From Spinacia oleracea (taxonomy: Eukaryota > Streptophyta > Magnoliopsida > Caryophyllales > Amaranthaceae), in NCBI RefSeq assembly GCF_020520425.1, contig NC_079492.1, positions 142,542,361-142,606,360 on the forward strand: a stretch of 64,000 nucleotides of DNA, written 5' to 3'. Below the pieces are notes generated by a model that worked only from the letters and a program-made list of their open reading frames with translations, ran no database searches and was not told the origin of the DNA. Every line of letters begins with the position of its first letter. Positions within the stretch are counted from its first letter, which is position 1. The translations under genes were made by a program, and so were the position numbers. Shown one piece after another: positions 23,701 to 37,243 of this stretch.

Positions 23701-26700
23701 GTTACTTAAATTAATTTGTTCATTTACCTTTTCTAATCTCTTTCTCAAAATGTGTTCCACGGAGATACGGAGTATGATGCACGTAAATAAAAACAGAGGA
23801 AGTATATTATTGTAACTTGTATAGTTGTATGTATACTTTTTGTGTAGATAAGGCAACGCTGCCACTTTTTGTCAAGCTGATCTGTTGATTGCATCCCTAT
23901 GTCTTTTGTTTTTTGTATGAATTACTATCAATTATGTACTTTATGTTATTGATATTTTTGATCCATCGTTTAGATTGTTTGAAAGCTCCCCCCCCCCCCC
24001 CCCCCCCCCCCCTTTCTCATTCACCTCAGCATAATTTTGTGCATATGTGTGCTAGGATTATGAGACTGCTAGAGCAATTGGTTCAAAATCTTATAACACT
24101 CTTATGGGGGACCTTGTTTCCTTGGAAGCACGGAAAATGGAGAATGTGGCCAAGGATAAATGCGATGAAGATTGCATTGATTTTGCTGCTGCGACTACTG
24201 CAACCTTGGGTGTTCCTTCACCTAGCCTTTCAAAGGCTAAATCTTTTGAAGAGTCTCCTCGTTCTGCGTCTGATCAACAAACATTTAGGATAGGAGACGC
24301 TGAGGAAGAGGAACTGCTGCAAAGAGTGTTGAAACTATCTGAGAATGATTTACTATCTGACGTAGAAACAACATCTGCAGGGGATGCACTTGTATCTTCT
24401 GATGATAATGCGCATATGTTGAATCCCACTCCTGTTAATTCTGTATTATCAGAGGGACATAGCAGCAGTGGACCATTAGATGTGGAGCCTTCTGTATCAG
24501 GTTGTGACGATGCGCATGGCCATTCTGACAGAATTGTTCCTTTATATGAAGAACAGGCTGTTTCTCTTACATTGACCGATGTTTCGGAAAAACATGGTGT
24601 CCAGTTGCCTCCTGTTCAACTCGGAGAGGTTTCCTTGTCAGATGATCTGGCAGAATGCAACCCTGACACACCTATTCTCAATGAAACTATTCCTTGCACT
24701 CTAGCGGAAGTTAAAGGAGATGATCAAGTCAGGAACTTGTCTGCTCCTTTAATTGGATCCACCGAAGGGTTGCATAAACAAAATGTAGAACAAAACCCTG
24801 GTCTTATTGCAGATCATGCTGATTCTGAGCTATCTAGTGACAGAATGCCCAACATTGAAGCAGTTGAATCCTTTACGTCGAGTCTTGAAGGCAGTGAACC
24901 TTTATATGAAGGGGAGGAGTGTATACTGGATCCAGGGAAAACAGTTTGTGGGGATCGAGAACCTGTCTATGAAGGTGAGGTGGTTTTGGCTGAACTGGCT
25001 GACAAAAGAGTTAAAGATGCCTGTGATACGAGTCCAAATGAAGAAATCACAACTAGACAGGGTATATGCAATTCTGAATTTAGCAAGTGTCTGATTTCCC
25101 CCCTTGCTTTGTGCTATAGGCTTTTTATCCTCCCACTTGTAATTATATATTCTTCCAATTTCAGGGGAACTTATCAACAACTTCTTGAATGGCAATGCTC
25201 AGCTTACTTTTCATGGGTATCATGCATGTCTTTGTTGTTTTATTTGTCCCACTTCGTTTGGTACTAAAATTACTCATTTCCTTACGCCAGCTTGTTTTGT
25301 TCTTTGTACAGCTTATTTAGATTGCAAGCGGGTCTCAATGAGCGTGAGCTTTGTGTCTTCTTTCGAAATAATCACTTCAGCACAATGTTCAAGGTAATCT
25401 TGAGTGTGTATTTTCTTTTTTTGCATTTCATAACTGGTGCTTGCCGCCTCTAGCAATTTTCTGCCCACTTGTCCTAGGCCTTTGCATTTGTCAGATAATT
25501 TCCTTCTTCTGTTGCTTGTTGCAGCTTGATGGTGAACTCTATCTTTTAGCTACAGATCAAGGATACATGAATCAGCCTGACCTAGTGTGGGAAAAGTTAA
25601 ATGAGGTAACAATACTTTTTCTATTCTGATGTTTTTTTTAGTCATGGTAATTTACAAAGTCCATGCTCTTCCAAATTTTAATTGATCAGACCTCAAAGAA
25701 ACTGTGGATTTACCTGTTTTTCAAATTTGTCGGTGGTAGTATCTAAATTATTCTCTGGAAGGCATGATTAGAGGTGGTAAGTTTGGGTTACAGAGTACAG
25801 TTGGTCATGTTTGATTTTTGACGAAATTATGAGTCATTTGATTTGGTTTTAGTTTGAGTCTGGTCTATTTGGTTCAGCTCATGTTCGGGTTGGTTGAAAT
25901 TTGAAAGTATTATTGTTAATGAAAAATCAATCAATATTAGTCGTATTTGAATATTTGGGTTGGTTTTATGTTGATTGAGTCAATTTTGGTTTGGGTCATA
26001 AATTGGCGGAGCCAGGAAGTTAATGATGGGGGGTGGGGGGACGAGAAAGAAAATGAAATTAAAAAGAAATATTTTAGTGTTAAGGATTCGAACCCTTGAC
26101 CAAAGAGTCCATGTTATTAAACCAAAAATAACCCGAGGCAAGACCGCAAGAAGCATTTAGTGATATATTTTAGTATTTATTACTATATATAAGTTTTTTT
26201 TAAAATTGTTGGGAACGGGCAGCCCCCACCCGGCCCCCCTCCCTGTCTCCGCCTATGGATAATCGGGCTAATTAGTTTTGGGTGCAGTTCCCAGTCTGGT
26301 TAGGTAATTATGTTCGAGTTTGGGTTTGGAGAGAAAGTGTTCCTTTCAACCATATTAAGATGTGTCACAATATACAACCTTATGTGTGATAAGGTTTTAG
26401 TTAGAGCTGTTAATATCTGACCCAGCTGGACAAAACGATCCAAACATGTCAAGAAGCTCCTTAAAGAAACTCGTCTTCGACATGAGCCGCAGACGTATCT
26501 ACCCAAACTTGAATTAGTTTATTATCAGAAGATATAAGTATACTACGTTATATAAAGTCCTAATATACTTTGTGAGAAACCCTAAACCGATGCAAAACCA
26601 TACACGAACATTACCTATTTAACACGAACATTACCTATTTACCCAAATAGCCACTAGTTTAATAGTATTTGTTTTTGGTCTGATTACTGGGGAAGAAGTT

Positions 26701-29605
26701 AATGTGAGTCAAAACCTTAGCATAGCGTACTATAAAGTATTAACCCAATGCTTAAGACTGCTAGCTTTTCTTCGGGTGTTGGGGTTTGAGTATCAGCCAT
26801 AAGTAGCCTGATCCATGCAATTGCTTATGGTTGTTTTAACCAAGTAACTAACTAATTAACTAATCACTTGATGTTAAAGGGGTAATGAGTTGCTGCTACT
26901 TAACGAACAAATAACTAGTAAGAAGCAGAGGAATAAGACACGAATGAGGTGTTTGATGACTTTGATCAACGAAAAAGATTCCCCTGCCTTTTTAAATTTC
27001 TCTTCCTTCACCGTCAACCTTAGAGAATCAGCGATTCCCTGGAATTCTAAAAATTAGAGCTCGTATCAAAGGTTTGGAAGGTGAAAACAGTAAATTCTGT
27101 TGGAGTTATACTATAAAGGTCTTACACAGTGCACAAGTCCTCCCGCTATTATGCGTGATAAACTATCTTGTTGCAAAATGATGTCTGATAGAAATTATTT
27201 TTTGTCATAACCTTTCTTTAGATCTGTTTGAGTTGAAAATTCAAATATTCTTCAGATTATCATTTTCTTTGAATGATTTTGAATGATTATAATTTCTGTA
27301 TCTACCACCAAAATGTGATAATTTTGCTGAAGGTCTTTATCCACTTATTTATTTACTTATATAGGCAACTCCTGCTGTGGGGTAGGGAAGATTACTCTTC
27401 ATGGTCAATGTATACGTGGCATTTTTCTCTCTCCCAATTCTCACCCTCTCCCTTTTTACCTAATTAACTCATGTCCCTGTGAACCAATTTCTGCAGGTCA
27501 ATGGAGATAATCAGTTCATGACTAGTAATTTCAAGGAATTTAAGCTGGAAAGCAGTTCCAATGGTACATGGGATCAGCAGAATGCTGTATCTAGTACTGC
27601 TGTATGTCCCTCTATCTTTATTATATAAGCATATGCATGTTTACAAATTACAACCATATATTCTTTCCTGGTATATGTATATGCATTTACCTGTCAGACA
27701 GCTTCCACGGTGGATGTACATGTATGTAAAAGCCTTTTAGATGAAAATTGAATTTTGTTGGAGATAATCATCTTACTACGGCTAATGTTGTTTGCCTAAT
27801 TTTTTGAATTTAACAGTTCGACCTAGTGATTCAGCCGGTTTGTACTGATTTCTTTTGCTAATTCATTCTTTTCTCAGGACTACCTGGCTACCATCGACAG
27901 CTCAGCAACAGATGGTTCAAACATGAAGTAATATTTCCTACTAAATACTAATCTTTTGTTTCTCTTAAAGCCTTGTGCACTAAACTGTTCTGACACTTTG
28001 CTAAGAAAGTTTGGTTGCTTTTATCAAGTATATTTAATTTTCTTTTCCTGTGTGTCGTGACAGCTCTGATCTACAGTTAGCAATAGCTTTGCAACAGCAG
28101 GAGTTTGAGCAACAACAGCAGCAACAGCAGCCGCGGAATCCCCAACAGCAAGCTTCTGGTATTGGCAGTTCAAGGCTCATAACTGGCCCCCAGGTGAGAT
28201 GGAGGTTTTCATGACCATTTTAAAAAATAAGCTGATTGTTCTTTGTCTTTGATATTGGTGCTTAATGAAGTGATGAACGGTGTGCGTGCCTCTGCAATAT
28301 AAATGTAGTCTCTTCTGGAACTCATCATAATTATTAGGTGTTAGCATCCTCTTTCTAGACTGGCTATGTTGAGTTTTGATGTTTAAGGTCATTGGACGCC
28401 TAAAATTTGGGACCCCCACTTTCTTTTATTTGGATGCTGGATGGGTGAGCAGGGGAATTGGTCAGAATCTTTAGAAAGGACGAATTTCAGTCTTAAGTCG
28501 ATACGAATGTTAAGGAAAAGTTAAGGGAGAAGAGAATGATTATTATTCTGGTTTTCTAAAAGAGATAAAATTAATACTTCACTTTGGTCTAGTTGCTAAA
28601 ATTAATCCCTACTTCTAATATATTTACGTTAATCCCAACTTTGGTACGGAGTATAAGAAATGCTCTCAATCCAATCAGTGATGGTTTCTCCGGCTAGGTC
28701 TTTTCCCACGTGTCATCTTAAGCGTTTTCAGACGTCGCATCATTTTCTCCTTTTTAATTCTTAAGTTACGTCGTTTTTGACATGCAATATGTTATTTATA
28801 GGATGGACATTGGGCTTTGCATCGTTATTAGCGCACGACTAAAGGGGTCTTTAAGATGCCATAGAAATTCAAAGAGAAAATGAAGCATTTAGATTCCATT
28901 GTTGAATGGCGATATACATTTAATGTTGTGATTATTCCAAATCTGTTAAAGTTGGGATTATATTTGGCAAAGGTGACCAAATTATGGCTTGACACAAAGT
29001 GATCTTTTTTGGACAGTTAGGGTTAGGATTGTAGGAACCTTAGTTACTTGCATGCATCAAGAAAAGTGAGTTCACATATTTTATTGTTCAAATTGAAGAA
29101 TTTGGGTTATTTGAGTTGGTTTCCAGGGAGTATATCCAAGCTACTTCCAATTTTTTTGATTTGTTTACCACAAAATCAATTTGTAATTTTAACAAGTCGA
29201 AACAACTAGGCTCATACTAATAGTTTTTGTACTTTGTTGGGCGTTATTGCTCCAAATCCTGCCCTTGGTTTGAACGTCGCACTAGATATGAAATATGTTG
29301 TGTCAATCTGTGATGGCTTGGTAACAATAACATTTGACATGAGATTAGTAGTGGAAATAACATTGGATATGTTAGGAACATAATTTCTAGCTGTTTGTAC
29401 TCGGTAGAATGAATGTACTATCTGAATAGTTAATTTAAAATGTCCTTGTCAACATAATCCAAGCCTTCTGGTTCTGTTCGTTTGATATACTAAATATAAC
29501 CCCGATCTGTTGTTGTAGGTTCCCAGAAGCAGTGCAAAAGCAACATCGTCAACCCCGAAGCAAGATCCAAAATCAAAAGACAAGTCCAACTGTAAAATAA
29601 TGTGA
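20737..29605 (+). CDS. MINDY (FAM63) family deubiquitinase
   Basis: Twelve exons: 20737-20923, 22134-22252, 22339-22445, 22553-22640, 24056-25061, 25165-25216, 25312-25393, 25525-25605, 27497-27601, 27878-27927, 28064-28193, 29519-29605. All are in phase and give 697 aa. The family consists of cysteine proteases that trim Lys48-linked ubiquitin chains. Catalytic Cys57 sits in NGPCPLLAI; the catalytic His is H541 in RNNHFSTMFK. Other family blocks are EFTPECAIFDLLDIPLYHGW and LYLLATDQGYMNQPDLVWEK. The N terminus carries two Gln runs. Exon 5 (335 codons) is a low-conservation acidic insert between the catalytic halves, with a ubiquitin-binding-like helix (EEEELLQRVLKLSE, about 250-263). A second MIU/UIM-like helix is at 628-640 (DLQLAIALQQQEF), next to a Gln run. 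The protein ends CKIM, a CaaX-like box. Introns 1, 4, 8 and 11 hold repeats. No specific symbol is assigned. Confidence 0.95.
21368..21803. mobile_element. Inverted-repeat MITE in MINDY intron 1 (GTTTGGTTA type)
   Basis: Ends GGGGGTGTTCGGTTATTAG and inverse GGCTCTGTTTGGTTAGGAG; the interior repeats CCAGCTAACAACTA-like words. hAT-like in appearance, with no matching target duplication. Confidence 0.5.
22730..23400. repeat. Imperfect duplication of about 390 bp in MINDY intron 4
   Basis: The stretch around 22873 (TAGCTTTTATGCATGGCT, then TTAAAGG and a TGTCTTATATGTTGCTT block) recurs around 23267 in the same order and orientation with many differences. A C run sits at 22809-22824 in the first copy, and another of about 25 C at 23988-24012, close to the splice acceptor of exon 5. 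Confidence 0.6.
26005..26253. mobile_element. Short inverted-repeat element with tRNA-like box in MINDY intron 8
   Basis: Ends GGCGGAGCCAGGAAG and inverse GGCGGAGACAGGGAGG. Contains GGATTCGAACCCTTGACC, a reverse tRNA-like B box, near 26085. Target duplication not evident. Confidence 0.5.
28570..28990. repeat. Imperfect inverted repeat in MINDY intron 11
   Basis: Left motifs CACTTTGGTC and AATCCCAACTTTGG recur inverted on the right as AAAGTTGGGATTATA and TGACCAAATTATGG. Probably an old foldback MITE; limits are approximate. Confidence 0.4.
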
Positions 29606-32180
29606 CACTTTCAGGTGGGGAGTTAATTGTCAAATTGTTAGTGTAAATTTTGTGTTTTGTAATTTGTTCGATAGCATAACATGTACTTTATCCACACAAA
29701 ATCTCCCTCCAGATTGGTTTTGCATCTTGACTGACTTACCTGGTTTTAAGTTGTAAATAATGATGGTATAACATTGCCATAGGCCTCGCAAATCGCAATG
29801 TGAATTTTTCCCTTTTGGTTTCCCTCTAGGCTGTTCTCTGTATTTTCTTACAGGCTTCACTGTTCCGTAACAAGGCGTAAATGAATGGAGAGTGCTTTTA
29901 TTGTTGGTAATTCTATCATTTTTCTTTCATGGTTGTTAATTGGGATGTGTAATTTGGTTGCTTACCAATTTGATTGTAGTGAAATTTGTGTACAAAATAT
30001 TGGGAGATTTCTTGCACAGAAACGTTCTGGAGACTTTCTTAGTTAGTGGCCTATTACTTCATTTTACTTTTGTTGTTCAAACAAATCTTGGAGAAAAAAA
30101 ACAAGACTTGATAGAGAGGTTACTTAGCTTGCGTAGTATTTTTCCCTTGTTATTCCTCGAAAAAAGAATGTCCTGACTTTTTATTGGCCATGGCATTTCT
30201 AAATTCTTACGTTAACACTTAACAATGTGTGATATTCTAAAGTATAAAGATAGCTTAATGACTTTGCTACTTTAAAGGAGATAACTCGATAAGGCATGTT
30301 ATAGCCCTTTTATTTCTAATATTAAAAGGGCATGTAATACTGTAGCACACATAGTGGGGTAAGGTGGGATACATGTAGTAACTATGAGTATATTTGTAAT
30401 AGTTCTTTTCCTCAAAGTATCATTGCTTTGTCGGAAATTGATTTAATTTAATAAAATGTCTGAGCTATCTTCCTTTTAAAAAAAAAGGCACGTACCATGA
30501 GTATGAACCAAATAAGATTTGACTTGGTGGTAAAATTTACTATATTTCAGTGGACTGGGGGATGTTTTGGGATGAGGTACCCATTACCATCCATCCCACC
30601 CTCAAAGTCTCAAAGGTGCTATTAATCTAGTTGAAGCACCACTTAATACAAGTGTTATACCTTCGTCTTCGTCTTCGTCTTAACCTTCTATGATTAAGAA
30701 TAACACTTCTTCCCCCAATTTCATCTATACCAGAAGAAGGCAGAAAACATATTTAATTACTAGACTTTGGCTTCGTTTTCCTCTTATTTTTGTAAAATTC
30801 AAATTTGAATGATAATATATTTGCTTGCTTTTCATCCATTCTTTTTCATGTAGAAAAATTTAAGTGATGAGAATGTGGTCATGATTCCATCAAAAATATG
30901 TCCCAAATTTGTACCATTGCAAATTTTATTGTTCAAAAGCATTGTCTAAATTTGTTACTCCGATGTTATAATGACCGATTGAAAGTCTTTTTCGCTTAAT
31001 AGCTTAACCATATTTAGAATTATTCTTTCCTTTTCTTTTACCATAGTTACATGCATGCTTTATCTTGTACAATAGGATCCACATGATAAATTAATAACAC
31101 AAATTCTTATTTACAAGGGGTGTACAATAAATATTGTACAACGAAGTAAAAGTTAATTTAAAATGCTTAAAAGTTAAGCTTATATAGATAAAAGTTATCT
31201 ATTTTTTAGTGATAATTTTTTTTATTTTGGTAAAACTTATTTCTTCAAAATCAATAATAATGTATAAAATTAATCATTTAACTCTTTAAAATGTTTATCT
31301 ATCAACTTTTTTTTCTACTAATATAAAAGTTAATCAAAACTAGGTTAAAGTTACAAATAAATGGGTAAAAGTTATGTTGGTGTACGATAAATTTATTATA
31401 CACCTTGTGCGTGCAAGACCTTTTAAATTGATAAGGTATTCGTACATGAAATTAGGGCCAAAGGGATCATCAAAATTCAAGTATGCTTTACTTTAATTTA
31501 ATCGTACCAATTAAAAAAAAATCAAATATGAAATCCGGTTCCCATTCACCCATCAAGGTCATATTGAAAAGTGGAAACCGATTCAATTAGACAAATAACT
31601 AGGACCGGTTCAGACTAATTCTTATTTTGGTTTAGGTTTAAAGGTTTCTTGCTCTCTATCTCTCATCCTAATATCAAAACTAGCGACATAAGTGATCTTC
31701 CACTTGAATTATTTTTGGTTTATGTTGCTATAGTAAACGAGTAAAACTCACGAAAATCGGAGATATTAATTAGTTAATAAAATAATACGGAGTTTTCGTA
31801 AAAGATATGGATAGAAAATGTTTCTCTAGTTAGATGCTCCCTCCAAACAAATGAAGTAATTCTAAAGTAAAGAGAAAATATTGGTAACAAATAATGAATC
31901 CATGAGGAGTTCTTAAATGCCACGATATCTCAATCTACGTTTGGTAGTTGGTACGGTAGGCTATATTTCAAGCAGTAAACAAACAAAGTGTGGCTAATAT
32001 AAACGTGAAGAAACATTGATGTTTGTATTTAAGATGAACATCAATAAATAAAAGACCTGAAATTTATTTGGTTGATTTGGTAACTTTTACGTAGTAATGT
32101 GTTTTGAAAGAGATAAAGGCATAAAGCCCTTTTGGTATAGTTACTTTATTTAGTTATTTATTGCGTGTGAATGAGACATA

Positions 32181-32439
32181 CTCCCTCTGTTCATTTTTAT
32201 TCGCAATGTTTGTCACTTTCACGCATGTCAATGCATAACTTTGATCATTATTATCTTTAATTTCCTTTAAGAAAAAATTATAAAAAGTTAATATTTTGAA
32301 AATACACATTAAGACGAATCTAACAAAATCTCTCATGACTATGTTTTATCTTACGAATAAATCACCAACAATGGTCAAATTATAATATGTGAATAGTGTA
32401 TAAATCATAAACGTTGCGAGTATTAAAAATCGGAGGAAG
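32181..32439. mobile_element. Stowaway-like MITE
   Basis: 259 bp, left CTCCCTCTGTTCATTTTTAT and right inverse CTTCCTCCGATTTTTAATAC, flanked by TA. Confidence 0.8.
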
Positions 32440-33098
32440 TATATAACAATGTACGTTACAAATAAGAGAGGATATGAACCAGCCTGTTGTACAGCCTGTA
32501 ACTTATTAAACACAAGTTATATCCCCTAAATCTTTACCATTAGAACAAAATTGTATTGGTACAATATGTGTTTTTTCAGATTTACCAAATTGCAACAATA
32601 GCTCATTTGTCTCGGTATCCATGCATTGATTCACATGTCTAATTCCGTATCCATAACACATTTTGTTATAACCTATTATACGTATAAAAATCACATGTCC
32701 AGAATCTTTACCACTATACGAAAATCGTAACGAAACTTAGTTATGTTATTGAGAAATATGATGTGTTTGTTCGAATTTGCCAATTTACAACATTAGCTCA
32801 TTTGTCTCAGCGACTATTCGTTGGTTTGTTCACATGTCTAGTTCTGTATCTATAGCACATTAGCACTGACGCATTGACATTAATTGCTTCTCCAATCTAT
32901 AAACCTTACTCCGTATAAAATACTAGGTACATAATAAATAGTAAAAAGTAACTTTTGATGAGTAAAAATTACTTTTTGAGGGAAGTTCTACTCAGTAAAT
33001 ATTAGCTTTGAAATAGTATGATTAGTATCTGTTTTTAATCAGCAAAAACATGTTTATAACGCATAAAAGAATTCAGTTGCATTTAGGAAAACTAGCTA

Positions 33099-33355
33099 CT
33101 ACCTCCGTTTCAAAAGATCTTTAAGTTACTATATATTTGCACGGATTCCAATGCAATATTTAACTACTAATATATCAAATTTCGTATGTGAAAAAATTAT
33201 TAAAATTTTATATTCTGAAAATACATTCCGATACCTATCTAACAAGATCTTACATGTAATCTTTTGATGTATATAATGGTGAGAATTTACGGTCAAAGTT
33301 TTTATACTTTGGACACATTTTCCAAAGCGTAAAGAACTTTCTGAAACGGAGGTAG
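33099..33355. mobile_element. Stowaway-like MITE
   Basis: 257 bp, termini CTACCTCCGTTTCAAAAGAT and inverse CTACCTCCGTTTCAGAAAGT, flanked by TA. Confidence 0.85.
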
Positions 33356-33829
33356 TATTTTTTAACCCCAGTGTTATTGAAGTTTATAACCACTGGTTCA
33401 CCCAGTAAACGGATTATAAAAGAGTAAGGTTCTAGTTTATAAGCTTCATTTGGACCACGGCTAGGCGGGCTGGCGGGTCCATGGGCTCCCCCATTATATG
33501 TTTAAAAATTAAATATGTATTATATAACTCAAGTGAGTTAGAGATTGTTGGAGGTACAAAGTTCGATCAAATTGTGCCCTCCCTTACTTTATACAAGTAC
33601 TTGTTTTTTTTTCAAATTTGTTTTTGTTTTGCATTTATATAAAAAGCGTAGGTTAATTTTGGTCCCCTAATGTATAATTTCTAGTTCCACCAATGTCCAC
33701 AAGAGCAACATAAATTATAAATGAGGTAGGGGATTCGAACCCAAAACCTATTGTGCACATGACCTTAGTTTTAACCATTGTGCCAAGACCTCATTAGGTA
33801 GATCAGGGATGTGTAATACATACTCCGAT

Positions 33830-34195
33830 CCCTATGTCTCTTTTTTTCCAGTTATTCTGTTTTAGTTGTCCAATTTTAATCTTTAAGTTTGGAATATTTC
33901 CTTTATAGTATCACAGAAATTCCCTAATATTCTGTAAAAAATTTTGCCAATTAATTATTTGAATTAATTAAATTCATTGGGACATATGATCTCTCACATT
34001 TTTCCATTAAATCATTTAGTTTTTCACACTTTTTCAAAATGTCAGATTTTAGTTAAAAGTGAAAATAATATACAATGAATAAATGTAATTTATATTGTTT
34101 AAATAAAAATAGAATGACTCTCCATTCACATTTATTAGACGTTAAATTACATGCATGGTGGTTCCAAACGTGTAGGGAAAAAATATGGACGAAGT
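33830..34195. mobile_element. Degenerate Stowaway-like MITE
   Basis: Shares interior words with 10640-10976 (AATTAAATTCATTGGGACAT, TCTCACATTTTTCCATT). The termini (TCCCTATGTCTC and inverse TACTTCGTCC) are eroded. Confidence 0.4.
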
Positions 34196-35327
34196 ATAAA
34201 ACTTTAGTAAAAGAGGAATAATGTCCAAACCAATCACATAACTTACTGTTGGTAACACAAAATCATATGCGCGTTTCTTTTGTCAAATCAATTGAAATAA
34301 AATCTATCATGTAAACCATGTTTAAAAAAATAAATCAGAGAAACAAAATGACAAAGTTGATAAAGTTAGTGTAAATCAGACAAATCAGCGCCATTTGTCT
34401 GGCTTAATCATCCTTTTTTTTAAAGAATCTTAAATTAATCCTACCCCATTAAAATTAAACCTCTCTCCAATAGTCCAATGCAGAAAGCCTGATAAGTTAT
34501 GAGTTATCTAAAGAATCATTAACAATTTCCATTCAAAAAAGTAATGAAATGTCTACAATTTCCATCATGCTAAAGTAATTTTTGTCCTTAATAACCCATT
34601 TCAAGATCCCTTTAGATCCTACGAGCATTGTTAATGGTGTGCAAAAATTTTGCACTTGGGGAAAAATAAGGAAGAAAAGTCAAATTTAAAGGGTTAATGG
34701 TGTGCAAAATTTTGCACTTGAGGAGTGCAAAATCAAAAAATCCCCTTGACATGGGGATTTTTTAGATTTGGAGTGGAGAAATCCACCCAATCTAAATCAG
34801 CCATGTGGCATTACATAAAAAATTCATGTAAAGATAATTTTTCAACGTGAATTTGTTTATATTTCCGATTCATAAAAAATAAAATAAAATTACCATTGTT
34901 CATAAAAATTCAAGATCTACAAATAGGCATCCATTTTGATATAATTTAACACAAATTTTTTTCCCATTTCTCTCTCTAATTTGCTTATTTACAACTATAT
35001 GTACAAAAACTTAATTACTCATTTTTTATTTATTTTTTATTTTTATTATTGTGTTATTAGAGAGAGAAGTAGGGGTAGAGAAAGAGGGGTGATGAGTTTT
35101 TTTGCTCATAGATAAGAGAGGGATGGGGGCTTTTTTTTGGTTAATGGGAAAAATGAAAAATGACGAGTGAGAAAGTGGGTAGAGAGAGAGGGATTGTGAT
35201 TTTTTTTACACATGGTTAAAAATGGTCTAAGTAAGGCCAATTAAGATCAATTTGTGACCAATAAAGACTTTATATTAGCCTTGTGGTAAGTTTACCTAGC
35301 TCTACCCAAAAAACCCATAGCATTTCG

Positions 35328-35978
35328 TGTAGGAACATATAGATGCATAAAGCGGAATTTCAGGAAACAATTTCCTAACATCTATCACAGGATCTCATGC
35401 ATAACAATAGTATAGATCAGATTAAGTCGAAAGAATAATCACCTTTGAAGCGTGTTCTCCCGTTCGTATGCAAGCTTCGAAGATCTTAGAGCCCCACTTG
35501 TTGCTCCTCTACTCAGTCCACAAGCACGAATTGAATCCCACGTATGCTAGTACGGAAGAGAACGATCACAATCTGTCTCTTGCTTTGTTTGGGATGTACG
35601 GCGTTTAGAGAATTAGAATTAGGGTTTTTGTGTTTTTCCTTTTGTCAGATATTGAATGAACGTGATTTCTAAATCCCTGACATTATAACTATTATAATGT
35701 GAGAGTTTTAGGTTAACACAAAATCAAAGCCCAACATTCTTCCCTTAACAGACCGGTTGCCATCGGGCCTTTTGGGCCCATTCCAATTAATGCTTATATG
35801 TGTGACCTTATAGGATTAAATTATTTTAGTTGTAGGTCCAATCAATATTGTCCTACTAATCACATTTATTCTCTAGCAAGCAAATATGATTACTAAAATA
35901 ATTAACTTATTATCTTCATAATTAATTCCTATTTGTATTTAGTAATTGCCGGAAATGTCTAAGGACATAATTCCTTCA
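35328..35978 (-). mobile_element. Solo LTR (copia-like) with perfect 5-bp target duplication
   Basis: 651 bp bounded by TG...CA with short inverted ends (TGTAGGAA at left; TGAAGGAATT read inward from the right). TTTCG directly repeats at 35323-35327 and 35979-35983. No internal retrotransposon domain. Read on the minus strand, the start TGAAGGAATTATGTCC and a central AACCCTAATTCTAATTCTC leader-like stretch suggest the LTR's own orientation. Confidence 0.8.
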
Positions 35979-36992
35979 TTTCGATCATAGGATGAGAAAT
36001 TTGGTTATTTTCGAACCCCTCTTTTTTTTAAGTCTTTTATTCATGTTTGTTTTGTGAGTTTCAATAAATCTACTCTATATGTGGTACGAATGTAGCGATT
36101 TCTCCTAAGGTGAAATTAGTTATAAGTTCAATTGTTTGAGTTTAGCATGGGATCGTGAAATTGGTTCGTTGGTAAAATTTAATACGAATCACAACATTCA
36201 TCAAAATTTCGAATAAAAATCATCCTCACGGCTACGTACAACAAATAAAATGAAAATCATCTCCACGGCTACAGCAGAACAAGTGAAAATCATCCTCACG
36301 ACTAAAACAAATTGTTTGATTGTCTCTTCGAAAACTCTATACTGCCGTGCAAGATTTGCTCAACGGTCATAATTTTGATTAAATATACTTTTATTTTATT
36401 AAATTTGTTATGAACTTAGTTTCTTTTAATTGAGATTATTTTGTAAATATCGTATGACTATTTATTAATAAACTCATTTTATTCATTAAAAAAAGTGGGA
36501 TCACTTTTATACTTTGGTTTGGTCAAGGTTTTAAAGGAAGGTTTTCAAATGCAATATTTATTTGAACCGGATAATAATATAATATTGCTCCCAACCGAGT
36601 TCTCGATTTAATTTGTACTTTAGGCTTTGTTTTGTTTTGTCGTAAAACATTTCATAGAAAATGTTTTTTCCATTTTCAATCATTTTACGTTGTTTGGTTT
36701 GGCAAGGGATAAAAACAATCTTTTATAACTTTCTCAAATGTGGAAAAAACTTTTCCATTTGAAAATAAGTAACCCACTTTTCTACTTTTATTCCTTACCT
36801 CCCTCTTTCTTCTTCCCATCAACCTTCTCTCATCCTCCCTAATTTTCCTGTTATTTTTAATTTTCTTGTAAAGAACTACGTAGTAGTTTTGAATTGTGTT
36901 TTTCCTTGACAAATATTTTCAATGAAAAATCATTTTTTATTGAAATTATAAAAGTCATAGGCCAAATCAAACAGAAACTTAATTAGTATATA

Positions 36993-37243
36993 CTTTTTCT
37001 GTTTCAAAAAAATTGCAACACTTTCACTTTTGCCACTATTTTATTAACTTTGACCATAAGTTTTTACTAATTTATTTAAAGCAAATGTTATAAGTAAAAT
37101 GTTGGTGGATTGATTTCAATGTATATTTTCATAATATTAAATTTCAAGATAAAAAAAATATGATTAGAGATATTTACGGTCAAAGTGATGTCTTGGAAAA
37201 CGTACTAAATAAAGTGTTGTAATTTTTTTTGAAACGGAGTAAG
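36993..37243. mobile_element. Stowaway-like MITE
   Basis: 251 bp, termini CTTTTTCTGTTTCAAAAAAA and inverse CTTACTCCGTTTCAAAAAAA followed by matching TTACAACACTTT, flanked by TA. Confidence 0.8.

Noticed and set aside
25769..26410. hAT element bounded by TAGAGGTGGTAAG and TAGAGCTGTTAAT
   Set aside because: The two motifs are in direct, not inverted, orientation and no target duplication flanks them.
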